Below are positions 45,369-55,026 of a stretch of DNA of 64,000 nt, piece by piece (the first letter of the stretch is position 1; each line of letters starts with the position of its first letter). The position numbers and the translations under genes were made by a program. Origin of the DNA: Schaalia cardiffensis. Its GTDB lineage: Bacteria; Actinomycetota; Actinomycetes; Actinomycetales; Actinomycetaceae. The stretch is taken from NCBI RefSeq assembly GCF_016405145.1, contig NZ_JAEKIA010000005.1, positions 1 to 64,000 on the forward strand, in the 5' to 3' direction. Under the pieces are notes generated by a model, which saw nothing but the letters and a program-made list of their open reading frames with translations, made no database searches and was not told where the DNA came from.

Positions 45369-46088
45369 TCACAGCTCGGCGAGTGCATTCATCGCCGCCT
45401 CGGCAGCCGCCGTCTCCGCATGCTTCTTCGAAGAAGCCTTCCCCCTTGCAATCGGCTCTTTCTTCGAAGAGACGAAGGCCCTGGCGGTGAAGGTTCGATC
45501 GTGGTCCGGTCCTTCGCCCTCGACCTCATACGAGACTTCACCGAGGCCAAGTTGTGAGGCGCGCTCAACAAAAAGAGTCTTCCAGTCATGATGAGAACCC
45601 CGAGAAAGGGCCTGCACCAAAAGGAAATCCAGATTCTTCAAGATGACGCGCCTTGCGATTTCAAAGCCACCAGTCAGATAGGTCGCGCCAATCATCGCTT
45701 CAAAAGTATCGGAAAGAATCGAGTCCTTATTCCTCCCCCCGGAACCGGCCTCCCCCTTGCCAAGGTAGATGAAATCCCCCAATTCAATGCGCCGCGCCGC
45801 CATCGCGAGAGGTTCTTGGGAAACAGTGGCAGCTCGCATCCGTGACAGATCGGATTCCGGTGAATCCGGATGGTCATGGAACAAACGATCCGCAATCACG
45901 ATCGAGAGGACCGCATCGCCGAGGAACTCGAGACGCTCATTGTTCGCAATTCCTCCGGCCTCGTTCGCATAGGAACGATGCGTCAGCGCAAGAGTGACAA
46001 GCTCAGGATCTATGGGAGCGCCCCACGCGACAGTAAGAGCATCAATATCGGTCCTGGGTGGGATGGGAAGGTTCTTCGCGCGAGACAT
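45369..46088 (-). CDS. rnc: Ribonuclease III
   Basis: A 239-residue double-strand RNA endonuclease. The catalytic signature NNERLEFLGDAVL is at residues 49-61; a second acidic cluster is in DTFEAMIGATYL; a dsRNA-binding domain closes the chain (DWKTLFVERASQLGLGEVSYEV to KKHAETAAAEAAMNAL). It follows yceD by five bp on the same strand. The usual rpmF (L32) between yceD and rnc is absent. Confidence 0.96.
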   Translation of the reverse strand: MSRAKNLPIPPRTDIDALTVAWGAPIDPELVTLALTHRSYANEAGGIANNERLEFLGDAVLSIVIADRLFHDHPDSPESDLSRMRAATVSQEPLAMAARRIELGDFIYLGKGEAGSGGRNKDSILSDTFEAMIGATYLTGGFEIARRVILKNLDFLLVQALSRGSHHDWKTLFVERASQLGLGEVSYEVEGEGPDHDRTFTARAFVSSKKEPIARGKASSKKHAETAAAEAAMNALAEL

Positions 46089-46093
46089 GGGGC

Positions 46094-46648
46094 TCAGTCA
46101 GCTTCCTTCTGGTTCGATTCGAGCAAAGAAGCGAGAGCCGCCAGGCGAGGATCAATGGACTCATGTGAATGGTCTGCGGGAAGATCAGCACGCTTCTCAC
46201 CGCACACATCGCACAAGCCTTGGCAGTCCTCACCGCACAGGGGGCGCTCGTCAACAAGAGTGACAATCGCGTCGCGCAGCAGTGGCTCCAGATCGATCGT
46301 GTCGTGGGTGCCGATGAGGAGAAAATCATCGGCTTCAAGATCCTCCTCGCCCGGCGATGGAGCGGTCTCGAAGTACACATCAGAAGCGTCGATCTCGTGG
46401 TGGACGCTGAGCGGGTCGAGACAGCGGACGCACTCGCCTTTCAACTCCACCTCGGTTTTCACGCGCACCAGGACGCCATCAGAGACGGATGTCAGATCAA
46501 CTGACAGGGGGATCCTCGTGTTTTCGGGCACGCTCATTGAAGGTGTGCCAAGGTCTGCGGGCGCCGACCATTCACGATCCTCATGAAGCATCGCTCCGGC
46601 CTGCCTGGGCAGGCGCGCGAGTGAGAGGACGAGGGGCGAATCAGTCAT
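46094..46648 (-). CDS. YceD family protein (DUF177)
   Basis: 184 residues. It has a DUF177 core with the cysteine pairs CVRCLDPL and CGEDCQGLCDVCGEK, likely binding zinc. The family accompanies 23S rRNA or ribosome maturation genes. ATG 46648 overlaps the end of the upstream coiled-coil gene by eight bases. It is part of coaD-(coiled coil)-yceD-rnc. Confidence 0.88.
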   Translation of the reverse strand: MTDSPLVLSLARLPRQAGAMLHEDREWSAPADLGTPSMSVPENTRIPLSVDLTSVSDGVLVRVKTEVELKGECVRCLDPLSVHHEIDASDVYFETAPSPGEEDLEADDFLLIGTHDTIDLEPLLRDAIVTLVDERPLCGEDCQGLCDVCGEKRADLPADHSHESIDPRLAALASLLESNQKEAD

Positions 46649-47354
46649 TATCGAGCTCGATTTCCGTGAAGTTGACGCCGTGGCGCTCCGCGAGGGTACG
46701 CCTTCCGGCCTGGGTGCGCCGTTGAAGCTCCGCGAGAAGACCGGACAGCTCCGAGAGGGATTTCTCGACATAGTCGTCAGCCCCCTCGCGCAAGCGCTGA
46801 TCCTGTTCACGCGCCTCAGTGACGATTTCACGGGCCCGATCCTCAGCCATGCGCGTAATGTTCTCGGTCGTGATGAGGCGCTCTGCTTGTGCGTTCGCGT
46901 CGACGAGGATCGCCTCAGCCTCAGCTCGGGCCTGTTGCAAGGTCGTTTCCGCTTCCTCGTCAGCGCGCGCGATCGTGCGTTCAGCCTGCTGCGTCGCGTT
47001 GGCGACAATATGCTCAGCCTTCTCGTCCGCCCTTTGAAGGGTTGATTCAGCTCGGGCGTTCGCCTCCGCGAGTGTGAACTCGGCGGTTGAATCTGCGCGC
47101 CCCATGACCTGGTCGGCGTCGGCGACGAGCAGATCGGCTTGGAGGAGGTCGTCGGGCAGTGCTTCACGCGCCTGGTCAAGAAGATCCAACATCTCCGCCT
47201 TGTTGAGGATGATCGAGGCAGACAGTGGAACCTGACGGGCCTGGTCGATCAGTACCTGGATCTGATCGAGAGCTGCGATCACGGTCGAGGGGCCGTACAC
47301 CGTGCTGTCATCCCAGGTGTCCTCAGTGGAGTTCGGCATCTCCGGATTCGTCAT
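46641..47354 (-). CDS. DivIVA-like coiled-coil protein
   Basis: 237 residues, mostly one long alpha-helical coiled coil with repeating ADEKAEH, ADEEAET and ANAQAER words (about residues 75-190). The N-terminal part has STVIAALDQIQVLIDQARQVPLS, typical of actinobacterial proteins in this position. It probably associates with membrane or cell-pole structures; function is unproven. GAGGACGAG precedes the ATG. It sits between coaD and yceD. Confidence 0.75.
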   Translation of the reverse strand: MTNPEMPNSTEDTWDDSTVYGPSTVIAALDQIQVLIDQARQVPLSASIILNKAEMLDLLDQAREALPDDLLQADLLVADADQVMGRADSTAEFTLAEANARAESTLQRADEKAEHIVANATQQAERTIARADEEAETTLQQARAEAEAILVDANAQAERLITTENITRMAEDRAREIVTEAREQDQRLREGADDYVEKSLSELSGLLAELQRRTQAGRRTLAERHGVNFTEIELDND

Positions 47355-47361
47355 CTCGTCC

Positions 47362-47859
47362 TCATTTCAGAGTCGGGCGCTTCTCACTTGCTTCATTGTC
47401 CGTCATGAGTGGGATGATCGCGGCGGGAACATACCGCGAAATGTCCATTCCCTGGATGAGCAATTCACGCACGAGCGAGGAGGAGACTATCGCAAGTTCG
47501 GGACGGGTCGGCATGAGAACAGTCTCAATGTCCCCGAAATCCCGGTTCACTGTCGCCTGAACAAGTTCCCAGTCGAGGTCGGCGCAAGTCCTTACCCCCT
47601 TGACCACGACATCAGCCCCGGCCTCGAGCGCGCATTCGAGCAAGGTGGTGTCCATTCGCATGACCCGAACCTTCGGGATCTGGGCGAGGGCGGTTTGAAC
47701 CATGTGGAGGCGTTGGTCATGGCTGAAGCGGTAGTTTTTCGCCGAGTTCATGCCGACGGCCACAACAATGTCCTCACTGAAGCGCGAGGCGCGCATCACG
47801 AGGTCAAGATGTCCGAGGGTGATGGGGTCGAAGGACCCTGCGATGAGGGCGCAAGTCAT
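47362..47859 (-). CDS. coaD: Phosphopantetheine adenylyltransferase
   Basis: A 165-residue enzyme of coenzyme A synthesis. GSFDPITLGHLD at residues 8-19 is the nucleotidyltransferase motif; MVQTALAQIPKVRV and VSSSLVRELLIQGMDIS are family blocks. ATG 47859 overlaps the rsmD stop as ATGA, the usual rsmD-coaD coupling. Confidence 0.96.
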   Translation of the reverse strand: MTCALIAGSFDPITLGHLDLVMRASRFSEDIVVAVGMNSAKNYRFSHDQRLHMVQTALAQIPKVRVMRMDTTLLECALEAGADVVVKGVRTCADLDWELVQATVNRDFGDIETVLMPTRPELAIVSSSLVRELLIQGMDISRYVPAAIIPLMTDNEASEKRPTLK

Positions 47860-48521
47860 GCGTGCTCCTCCTTGGCTCGCTCTGCTTCAGATTCATCCGC
47901 TTCATCTCCACCCGCGTCAGGCTCCCCCACCTTCGCCTCAAGTGCGCGAGCCTCCTCGGATCCGAGGGGTGGGCCTGCGAACCATGCTGCGGTCTCCCCC
48001 CATCGGCGTTCATCTTCGAGGACGAGGAAGTCTGGCCAATTCGGCTCGGGGCTGCGAGTCGAACGTTCAACAACAACGAGCGCATCCCTCGTCAGCCAGG
48101 GTCCGAGCAGCCTCAGGAGCTGTGCGAGTTCTTCTTCTCCCACATCGTAGGGCGGGTCGATGAGGACAAGATCAATGTCGCCTTCAAGCGTTTGACCGCT
48201 GTGCCCGGCGAGGAAGGAGGCGACGGAGGCCATACGGCATTGGGCGGGCAGCCTGGTCGCGCGAATGTTCTCAAGGATCACTTTCGCCGCGCCCGGGGCC
48301 TTCTCCACCAGTTCCACTTTCGAAGCGCCACGCGAGGCCGCCTCCAGGCCGAGCGCCCCCGAGCCCGCGTAGAGGTCGAGAACTCTCGCGCCTTGAAGCA
48401 CCCCCATGTGGTCGAGACGGGAGAAGAGCGCTTCGCGTACACGCTCGGAGGTCGGTCGAGTTCCCTTCGTGGGAACCTTCAAGACGCGCCCTTTCGCGCT
48501 GCCGGCAAGGATTCTGGTCAT
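47856..48521 (-). CDS. rsmD: 16S rRNA (guanine(966)-N2)-methyltransferase
   Basis: A 221-residue SAM-dependent methyltransferase. RILAGSAKGRVLKVP and TRPTSERVREALF open the chain; the SAM site is VLDLYAGSGALGLEA and the catalytic motif IDPPYD. The C-terminal 40 residues are an acidic Glu/Ala-rich extension. Minus-strand TAGAGT lies six nt before the ATG, so a leaderless internal promoter is possible in the 16-bp gap after recG. Confidence 0.94.
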   Translation of the reverse strand: MTRILAGSAKGRVLKVPTKGTRPTSERVREALFSRLDHMGVLQGARVLDLYAGSGALGLEAASRGASKVELVEKAPGAAKVILENIRATRLPAQCRMASVASFLAGHSGQTLEGDIDLVLIDPPYDVGEEELAQLLRLLGPWLTRDALVVVERSTRSPEPNWPDFLVLEDERRWGETAAWFAGPPLGSEEARALEAKVGEPDAGGDEADESEAERAKEEHA

Positions 48522-48537
48522 GATTTAACTCTACGGC

Positions 48538-50703
48538 TTAGGAGCGTGAGATCCACTCGAGGTCATCGCCTCCACGTTTGGACAGTTCCGTTGCAAGAAG
48601 CGGGTGCTGCGCAAGACAGGGATCTGCTTGAACGAGGGCGAGGGCTTCCCTCCTGGCCGCAGAAATAATACGGGCGTCCCTGCGGACGGAGAGGAATCTC
48701 AGGTGGGTTCCGCTGCCCGACTGTTCGGCGCCGAGAACATCGCCCTCGCGTCGCAGTTCTAAGTCCTTCTCTGCCAACTCGAACCCATTGTTCGTCCCAG
48801 CGAAGGCCTTAAGGCGCTCCATTGTCCCTTCTGCAAGCTCGTGACGGTGAACCGCCATGCAGATACTCGGCGTTGAAGAACGCCCGACTCGGCCTCGGAG
48901 CTGATGGAGTTGGGAGATGCCGAATTGTTGGGAATCGAGGATCACCATCATGGTCGCTTCTGGGACGTCGACGCCCACTTCGATGACGGTCGTCGCGACG
49001 AGGATCCCGATCCTGCCCGCCGCGAAGTCCTGCATCGTTTCCGCTTTTTCCTTGCTCGAATTGCGGCCGCTGAGCTCCCCGATCCCAATGCCCTTCAAGG
49101 CTGCTTCTTGCCTCAAAGATTGTGCTACACCGCTGACTGAGGCCAGGGGCGGGCGGGTAGCTCCTGGCCCATCTGACTCGCCAGCGTCGGCGTCGGCAAG
49201 CTCTTCGCTTTCATCGATTCTGGGGCACACGACGTAGACACGCCCCTGACGCGCGATCTCTTCTGCGGCCCTCTGCCATAGCCTTTGCATCCACACCGGG
49301 TTCTCAGCATCCACGAGGAAGGTCTGGACCAGGGTGCGTCCCTTCGGCATCCCCTCCATCCGGGTTTGCGCAAGATCCCCGAAGACGGTCATGGCGATGG
49401 TGCGCGGGATCGGAGTCGCCGTCATGACGAGCTGGTGGGCGGCGCGCCCATCTTCCCCTGTGCGCAGACGATCGCGCTGCTCAACCCCGAATCTGTGCTG
49501 TTCATCAATGACGACGAGCCCCAAGTCGGCGAAAAGGCCAGGGTCGCTCAACAGTGCATGCGTTCCGACGACAATGATTGGCTCGCCCGCTGCCATGAGA
49601 TGTGAAAGCTCCCGGCGAGAAGCGGCGGGCGTGGACGCCGTGAGGAGACGAATATCGACTTCTCGACCTCCCACGAGGACTCCCGCGGCGAGCGCCCTCA
49701 TTGACTCGAGGTGTTGGGCCGCCAAGACCTCCGTCGGAGCGACAAGGGCCCCCTGATGTCCGGCACCGAGTGCGGCAAGCAGGGCCGCGAGCGCCACCAC
49801 AGTTTTGCCTGAGCCCACATCGCCTTGGAGGAGGCGCTGCATGGGGCGCGTCTGATCGAGGTCAGCGAGGATCTCATTGAGGGCGGACTCCTGTCCCTGC
49901 GTCAAAGTGAAGGGAAGGCCGCCAAGGAAATCCTCAACAACTCGGCTGGGCGCACAAGCAGGGGCGAGAAGGGACTGAGCGCCGATCCTTCGTCCGGCGA
50001 GCACGCATTCGAGGGCGAAGGCTTCCTCCCAGGCGAGCGCCCGTCGGGCCAGTGCTGCTTCTTCGTCCGAAGCTGGCCGGTGCAGCATCGTGAGGGCTTC
50101 GAGTCTTGGCGGCAGTTTCATTTTTTCCCGGATGTGGGCGGGAACGAGCTCGGGGATCTCTTCTTCGTTCAGGGAGTCGAGGAGCATCCCGATCGCTCGG
50201 GACATCACCCAGCTTGTCAGGCCTTTCGTCTGCGGGTAGATCGGGATGGGGCGTTCACTGCGCTCACGCACTTCGTCCTCGTCGCCGCTCATTCCCTCAA
50301 AGGAGGGGTGGGTGAGAGTGAGGGCACCCCTGTAGGAGGCGACTTTTCCTGCGAAGAGGAATGACTCCCTCGGTGTCAAGAGGCGCATGTGGGGGGCGAG
50401 CATGTGTTCGTTCTTCGCGAAGAAAGTGGCGCTCATGCGTGAATGCCCGTCGCTGAGGCGCACTTCGAGGCGAACTCCTGGGCGGGAGCGGTTTGTCACG
50501 AGCTTGGTGGATTCAACGCATGCGAGGATCGTCGCCTCCTCACCCTCGCGTAGGAGACTCATTGGAGTGAGTGCCCCCCAGTGGTAGTAGCGCCGGGGAG
50601 GCGTGAACAAGAGGTCCTCGACGGTGTCGATTCCGGCTTTCGCGAGCTTGCGAGCAATCGAGGCGGGCAGTCGCAAAGAGAGCGGCGCGTCGAGAGGGTT
50701 CAT
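48538..50703 (-). CDS. recG: ATP-dependent DNA helicase RecG
   Basis: A 721-residue branch-migration helicase. An N-terminal wedge/OB domain, then Walker A GDVGSGKTVVA, DEQH in VIDEQHRFGVEQR, TATPIPRT, and the C-terminal helicase motifs ATTVIEVGVDVPEA and QLRGRVGRS. ATG 50703 overlaps the stop of the upstream FakA-like gene (ATGA). Confidence 0.96.
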   Translation of the reverse strand: MNPLDAPLSLRLPASIARKLAKAGIDTVEDLLFTPPRRYYHWGALTPMSLLREGEEATILACVESTKLVTNRSRPGVRLEVRLSDGHSRMSATFFAKNEHMLAPHMRLLTPRESFLFAGKVASYRGALTLTHPSFEGMSGDEDEVRERSERPIPIYPQTKGLTSWVMSRAIGMLLDSLNEEEIPELVPAHIREKMKLPPRLEALTMLHRPASDEEAALARRALAWEEAFALECVLAGRRIGAQSLLAPACAPSRVVEDFLGGLPFTLTQGQESALNEILADLDQTRPMQRLLQGDVGSGKTVVALAALLAALGAGHQGALVAPTEVLAAQHLESMRALAAGVLVGGREVDIRLLTASTPAASRRELSHLMAAGEPIIVVGTHALLSDPGLFADLGLVVIDEQHRFGVEQRDRLRTGEDGRAAHQLVMTATPIPRTIAMTVFGDLAQTRMEGMPKGRTLVQTFLVDAENPVWMQRLWQRAAEEIARQGRVYVVCPRIDESEELADADAGESDGPGATRPPLASVSGVAQSLRQEAALKGIGIGELSGRNSSKEKAETMQDFAAGRIGILVATTVIEVGVDVPEATMMVILDSQQFGISQLHQLRGRVGRSSTPSICMAVHRHELAEGTMERLKAFAGTNNGFELAEKDLELRREGDVLGAEQSGSGTHLRFLSVRRDARIISAARREALALVQADPCLAQHPLLATELSKRGGDDLEWISRS

Positions 50704-52337
50704 ATTTGCGTCCTCTCGAGGATTGAGGGTCCGGATTGTCCTCCCATGAGGACTTCGAAGTCACGCTGCCAGGAGCGTGTTCCGAAGATGAACTGGCGCA
50801 CGAGGGCGACGAGTTCGGGCCCGTGGGCGCGTGAGAGCAGGAGGCGCCAATTCGATGCAGCTGCCGTTTCAAGATCTGTCACGGCCTGCGCGATGAGGGC
50901 GGGGTCCTCTGAGTCAATCGGGCAAGTCGCCGAATGGTCGAGTGCCTTTTTCTCCGCATCGATCACAATACGTTCCATCGTGTGGGCAACTTGCGGGCCT
51001 CCAGGCTGGGGGACGAAGAGACCTGCTGTGGCTTGGACGATCGTGAACGCCATGAGTTCGTCGTGGCTTGAAGCGAGGAGGAAACGCCTCAGGGCACCAC
51101 CCGGGGGAGGGGGTGAGGGGAGCTCCACTTCGTTTCTGTTCACGCGCGAGGCGATGATTTCACCGAGGGCAGCGGAGGGCTCGTCACAGGGGATGAAGAG
51201 AGTGACCGCTGTTGAGGAGGCTCTCGCGATCGACAAGATCCCAGCCCCGTCTTCACGATGGGGGTCGAGGAGCACGATTGCTCCGCATCTCGCGAGGTCT
51301 TCGATGATGCCGGGGGCCCTTGTGCACACGATGACCCGTGCGCGTTCCACTCGCCGCAGGGGGCGGCGTTCAAGGAGGCGGACTCCTCGGTGGGAGATTC
51401 CTTCGTTGGCAAGTTCGTCAACGCCGATTTCCTCGTCGGGGCGTGAATCGGCGACCGCGAAGCGGATGATCCGCCCCGTGCGGGGGCGGGCGCTCAAAGG
51501 AGCGGAAGTGTCGACGTGGAGTCGCAACAGGCCAACCCCGAAGGGGTCGATCGTGCCGACGCTCGAAAAGCGGGCTCCGACGCGGCTGATTGAGTCGAAG
51601 AGGGCCTGAGCATCCGATTCTGTTCCCTGCCAGACGAGGTCGACGGCGAATTCGCATCCTGGTGAGGGCGCGTGCTGGCGTGGTGAGCGTCCCTTGCCTT
51701 CGGTGAGTTCGGAGAGCATATGCGCGAAGGATTCGAGGACCGAGGAGTCGCCGCTGAGCGCTGAGTCCACGCAGGTGAAGAAGAGGGCGAGGACCGCTGC
51801 GCCCGGGTCGAGGGCTCCTGATTCGATGTCTGTCTCCTGTATCAGGCCGTTTTGGACGGCGAGGGAGAACCAGGACACGAGGTAGGGGGTTTCAGGGAGG
51901 GTGGAGCCCAGTTCGTCCAAAGCCGAGGACGCGTGTTTTAAAGAGTTTTGGATCGCGGGGGATAGGACGCACCTGGACAGTTCATCGGTGATCGGTGTCT
52001 TGAGCATTGTGCGGGCGAGGACTGGGGTGATCTTTCGAGCGCCGGCAAGTCCTTTTGACCAGGCTGCGAGGACCTGGGTGAGGATCACGCCGATATGCCC
52101 GTGGCCGTGTTCCACTCCGGCGTTGATCGCACAGTCGAGGGCTTCAGTGAAGGGGGCGTCCTCGTTGAGGATGGCGACGCTTTCGCACATGAGGGCCAAG
52201 GTGAGCTGCGCGTTTGTCCCGGTGTCGCAGTCCGCTCCGTCCCAACCGTCGAGGTCGTCGAGGAAGCGGGTGAGTGTGTGCGCCTCGTCGGCGGCGAGTC
52301 TGAGCGCGCGGGCGAGTGTGTGCGCGGACAACGTCAC
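50700..52337 (-). CDS. DAK2/FakA-like protein
   Basis: A 545-residue protein with an N-terminal DhaL/DAK2-type domain and a C-terminal DAK1_2-like domain, as in fatty-acid kinase FakA. The nucleotide loop reads [13 protein letters not shown] where FakA has GDGDTGTN, so the metal site is altered. GTG 52337 follows AGGAGGAA. Actinobacteria often carry this gene before recG. Whether it still phosphorylates a fatty acid bound to a DegV-type FakB partner is unknown; no degV is in the window. Confidence 0.8.
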   Translation of the reverse strand: MTLSAHTLARALRLAADEAHTLTRFLDDLDGWDGADCDTGTNAQLTLALMCESVAILNEDAPFTEALDCAINAGVEHGHGHIGVILTQVLAAWSKGLAGARKITPVLARTMLKTPITDELSRCVLSPAIQNSLKHASSALDELGSTLPETPYLVSWFSLAVQNGLIQETDIESGALDPGAAVLALFFTCVDSALSGDSSVLESFAHMLSELTEGKGRSPRQHAPSPGCEFAVDLVWQGTESDAQALFDSISRVGARFSSVGTIDPFGVGLLRLHVDTSAPLSARPRTGRIIRFAVADSRPDEEIGVDELANEGISHRGVRLLERRPLRRVERARVIVCTRAPGIIEDLARCGAIVLLDPHREDGAGILSIARASSTAVTLFIPCDEPSAALGEIIASRVNRNEVELPSPPPPGGALRRFLLASSHDELMAFTIVQATAGLFVPQPGGPQVAHTMERIVIDAEKKALDHSATCPIDSEDPALIAQAVTDLETAAASNWRLLLSRAHGPELVALVRQFIFGTRSWQRDFEVLMGGQSGPSILERTQI

Positions 52338-52491
52338 GGTTCCTCCTGATGATGGTGTGTCCCCATTATTGTCTGAGGCCCGGGCTCAGTGGAGTGCTGA
52401 AGCTCTGGTGGTGGGCCGACTTCAGGTGAGGCGTGTGGGCGATCAGTCGAGACGTGTGGGCGAGATGACAGGGCCAACAGCCCGGCAAGAC

Positions 52492-52521
52492 TTGGAGTTG
52501 ACTTCGCAGATCCGTTATTCT
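52492..52521 (+). promoter_or_regulatory. rpmB promoter candidate
   Basis: TTGGAG at 52492-52497, 18 bp, TATTCT at 52516-52521. A start near 52528 leaves an 80-nt leader. An overlapping TTGACT at 52498 is an alternative -35. Confidence 0.45.
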
Positions 52522-52608
52522 GTCACAGTTGCCTGCGGTGGTTCTCACCGCTCAATACATTCCACTTCACGTGGGATTGACAGAAGTTCATTAACCGAGG
52601 AGATCATC

Positions 52609-52800
52609 GTGGCTGCCGTTTGTGACGTGTGCGGTAAGGGACCCGGCTTCGGCAAGAGCGTGTCGCACTCGCACGTTCGCACCAACCGCCGCTGGAATCC
52701 GAATATTCAGCGCGTTCGCGCCATCGTCGAGGGAACGCCGAAGCGCCTGAATGTGTGCACCAAGTGCCTGAAGTCCGACAGGGTGACTCGCGCGATCTGA
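52609..52800 (+). CDS. rpmB: 50S ribosomal protein L28
   Basis: 63 residues from GTG 52609, with GAGGAGA eight nt upstream. CDVCGKGP and [10 protein letters not shown] form the C-x2-C pairs of the zinc-binding (C+) form. [16 protein letters not shown] is diagnostic of L28. It is monocistronic with its own terminator. Divergent from the FakA-recG operon. Confidence 0.97.
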   Translation: MAAVCDVCGKGPGFGKSVSHSHVRTNRRWNPNIQRVRAIVEGTPKRLNVCTKCLKSDRVTRAI

Positions 52801-52850
52801 TTCGCCGCTCCTTGTCGCAGGTCCTTTGAAGGGATCAATCCGACTCTGAT

Positions 52851-52889
52851 CAGTGGCCCGCAGGATTCGTCCTGCGGGCCACTGTTTTG
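52851..52889 (+). terminator. rpmB intrinsic terminator
   Basis: A perfect 15-bp stem (52851-52865 with 52870-52884) with a TTCG tetraloop, followed by TTTTG. One of the strongest terminators in the window. Confidence 0.92.
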
Positions 52890-53100
52890 TTCTTCTTCCC
52901 CTGTGTTTTCAGGTTCCCACAGGAGTTCCCCACCTTAAGCGGAGCCACCTGCCCCTTGCGCAGTGCTTTCTTCTTGTCTTCTGCTCTGCACTAGAGCAGG
53001 CATCCTGCCGCCTATGGCCCTTTCGTCTGTGAACCCGTCGCCTATGACTTTGCCGCCTCTAAGCCCGGATTCAACGCCTCAGCGACCGAGTGGTGTGACA
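52890..53100. other. Convergent gap between rpmB and thiL
   Basis: No gene is seen. Two related words, CCGCCTATGGCCCTTTCG near 53010 and TCGCCTATGACTTTGCCG near 53039, hint at a short decayed repeat. Confidence 0.35.
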
Positions 53101-54090
53101 TCAGTCTGTCTTGAAATGATCCCAGCCGCCCTTCACCTCGACGCCGTCGAGGAGTTGTGCGGGAGCCTCGCCCTCTTGGGGAGCTCGAAGCGTGCCGATA
53201 GGTGTGAAGCCCTGCGGAAGGGATGCATCCTTGGGGAAGGCCGCGAGGATTCCGTGGTCCTCTCCCCCGCTAAGAACCCACTTGAGAGGATCGACCTTGC
53301 AGATGTCCGCGAACTCCTGGAGCTTCGCCGCTTCAGCTTCAAGGGCCCTCCGGTCGAGCTCGATCACGACCTTCGAGGCACGAGCCATACGTCCGCCGTC
53401 CTTCGCGACGCCATCAGACAGATCCATCATCGCTCGCGCCCCCGCTTTCGCTCCAGCAGGTCCGCTTTCAAGTGGCGGCTTGGGTGCCCGGTAGGTCGTC
53501 AAAGGCTCGTACAGGCCACCAAGTTCTGCCCTCGTGCGAAGAGCCGGGTCGACGTGCCCTCCTAGGAGCAGATCCAGCCCTGCGTTTGATAGGCCAAGAC
53601 GGCCGGAGAAGGCGAGAATGTCACCGGGTTTCGCCCCATCACGCCTCACAGGCTCGGACTCACACCAGCCCATCGCCGTAATCGACAAGACCATTGTTTC
53701 TCCGCGTGACAGATCACCTCCGACAACGCCCGCACCGGCTTCGCGCGCCCTCTCCCCGATGCCCCTGACGAGGTCGAGGAGCCAGTCCAATTCAGTGTCT
53801 GGAGTCAGTGCGACCGTCACCACAAGGGCCGAAGTCCGACCTCCCATTCCCGCAATGTCGGCAAGATTCTGCGCGGCGATTCGCGCACCGATCTGTTCGG
53901 GGTCCGACCAGGAACGGCGGAAGTGCTCGTCCTCGACAATGATGTCGGTGGTGACGATGAAGGAGCCTTCTGGTGTTGCGATCTGGGCGCAGTCATCACC
54001 GATCCCCAGGATCGTGCGTTCCCCTTTGGGGAAGATCTGCTCGAATTGGGCGATGAGTTCGCCTTCGTCGTACTCGGTGATTCGTGCCAT
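53101..54090 (-). CDS. thiL: Thiamine-monophosphate kinase
   Basis: A 329-residue enzyme that phosphorylates thiamine monophosphate to the diphosphate. GIGDDCAQI and TTDIIVEDEHF near the N-terminus supply metal and ATP ligands; QNLADIAGMGG, GGDLSRG, MDLSDGVAKD and LSGGEDHGILA are family blocks. Weak ribosome-binding site; a TAGTCT six nt before the ATG could be a leaderless -10. It lies downstream of the SpoU methylase. Confidence 0.94.
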   Translation of the reverse strand: MARITEYDEGELIAQFEQIFPKGERTILGIGDDCAQIATPEGSFIVTTDIIVEDEHFRRSWSDPEQIGARIAAQNLADIAGMGGRTSALVVTVALTPDTELDWLLDLVRGIGERAREAGAGVVGGDLSRGETMVLSITAMGWCESEPVRRDGAKPGDILAFSGRLGLSNAGLDLLLGGHVDPALRTRAELGGLYEPLTTYRAPKPPLESGPAGAKAGARAMMDLSDGVAKDGGRMARASKVVIELDRRALEAEAAKLQEFADICKVDPLKWVLSGGEDHGILAAFPKDASLPQGFTPIGTLRAPQEGEAPAQLLDGVEVKGGWDHFKTD

Positions 54091-54178
54091 GGCTTAAGAC
54101 TAACGAACCTTTGAGCGTGAGCTCAGGCCTCTTCTGCCAGCTCAAGGCCAGCTTCACCGCTGGAGCACGAAGGCTCTT

Positions 54179-55024
54179 TCAGCGAAATCGACGCGCGTTC
54201 TGGGAGGCGAAGAGGCACATCGCTGCCGCCGAAGCGACGTTCAAAGACTCAGCTGCTCCCGTCATGGGGATCGACACGAGAGAGTCGCAGGCTTTGAGTT
54301 CAGCCGGGGACAGGCCTTTGGCCTCGTTGCCAAAAGCCCAGGCGTGAGTGGCGGCCAGGGGCCCTGAGCCAGTGCGCGCTTCTTCGATGAGCTCGTCGAG
54401 GTCGAGGGTCCCGAATCCGCCGGAGGTTCCGAGTACTGTCCCTTTGAAAGAATGGACCATCCGCACAGCGGACTCGAAGTCCTCACTCGTTATGATCGGC
54501 AGATGGAAGACGGAGCCTGCTGAGGCTCGCAGGACCTTCGGGTTGCCCACCTCAACTGTGCCCGCAACGGTGATGACTGCGGCGGCACCCATGGCATCGG
54601 CGGTTCGAATAATAGTGCCGACATTACCGGGGTCGCGTCCCTGGGCGATGAGGGCAATAGCCGAGCCTGTGGGCACCTCTTGAAGTACAGAGGAAATCGC
54701 GTCTTTCTTCGCGACGGCGACGAGCCCTTGAGCATCGCCACTCATCTCACGGATCACCTCTTCGGTGCACACGTGCACCCATCGAGTCCGCTGCCGTGCG
54801 AGTTCAAGAAGCTCTGGATGCGAAGAAGCGGCGTCCTCGGAAACATATACGTCCACGACCTCGCTGCTGCGGTGCGCGAGAAGTTCTCTGAGGCTTTGAG
54901 GGCCTTCAACGAGGATGAGGCCCGTGCGTGAACGCGCAGAGCGCCCAACCAGTGCTGCCACTTTGCGCACGCGATCAGCGCGAGGATTGGCGAGCACGGT
55001 CGGGCGCTCTGAAAAGTGCGACAA
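54179..55024 (-). CDS. TrmH/SpoU-family RNA 2'-O-methyltransferase
   Basis: 281 residues with an N-terminal substrate-binding subdomain and a C-terminal SPOUT knot. Motif 1 ALIAQGRDPGNVGTIIRTADAMGA, motif 2 WAFGNEAKGLS and motif 3 SIPMTGAAESLNVASAAAM. It resembles the TsnR/RlmB-type enzymes found next to rplT in Actinobacteria; the target nucleotide is unknown. It starts at TTG 55024, two nt after the rplT stop. Confidence 0.9.
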   Translation of the reverse strand: MSHFSERPTVLANPRADRVRKVAALVGRSARSRTGLILVEGPQSLRELLAHRSSEVVDVYVSEDAASSHPELLELARQRTRWVHVCTEEVIREMSGDAQGLVAVAKKDAISSVLQEVPTGSAIALIAQGRDPGNVGTIIRTADAMGAAAVITVAGTVEVGNPKVLRASAGSVFHLPIITSEDFESAVRMVHSFKGTVLGTSGGFGTLDLDELIEEARTGSGPLAATHAWAFGNEAKGLSPAELKACDSLVSIPMTGAAESLNVASAAAMCLFASQNARRFR

Positions 55025-55026
55025 GC

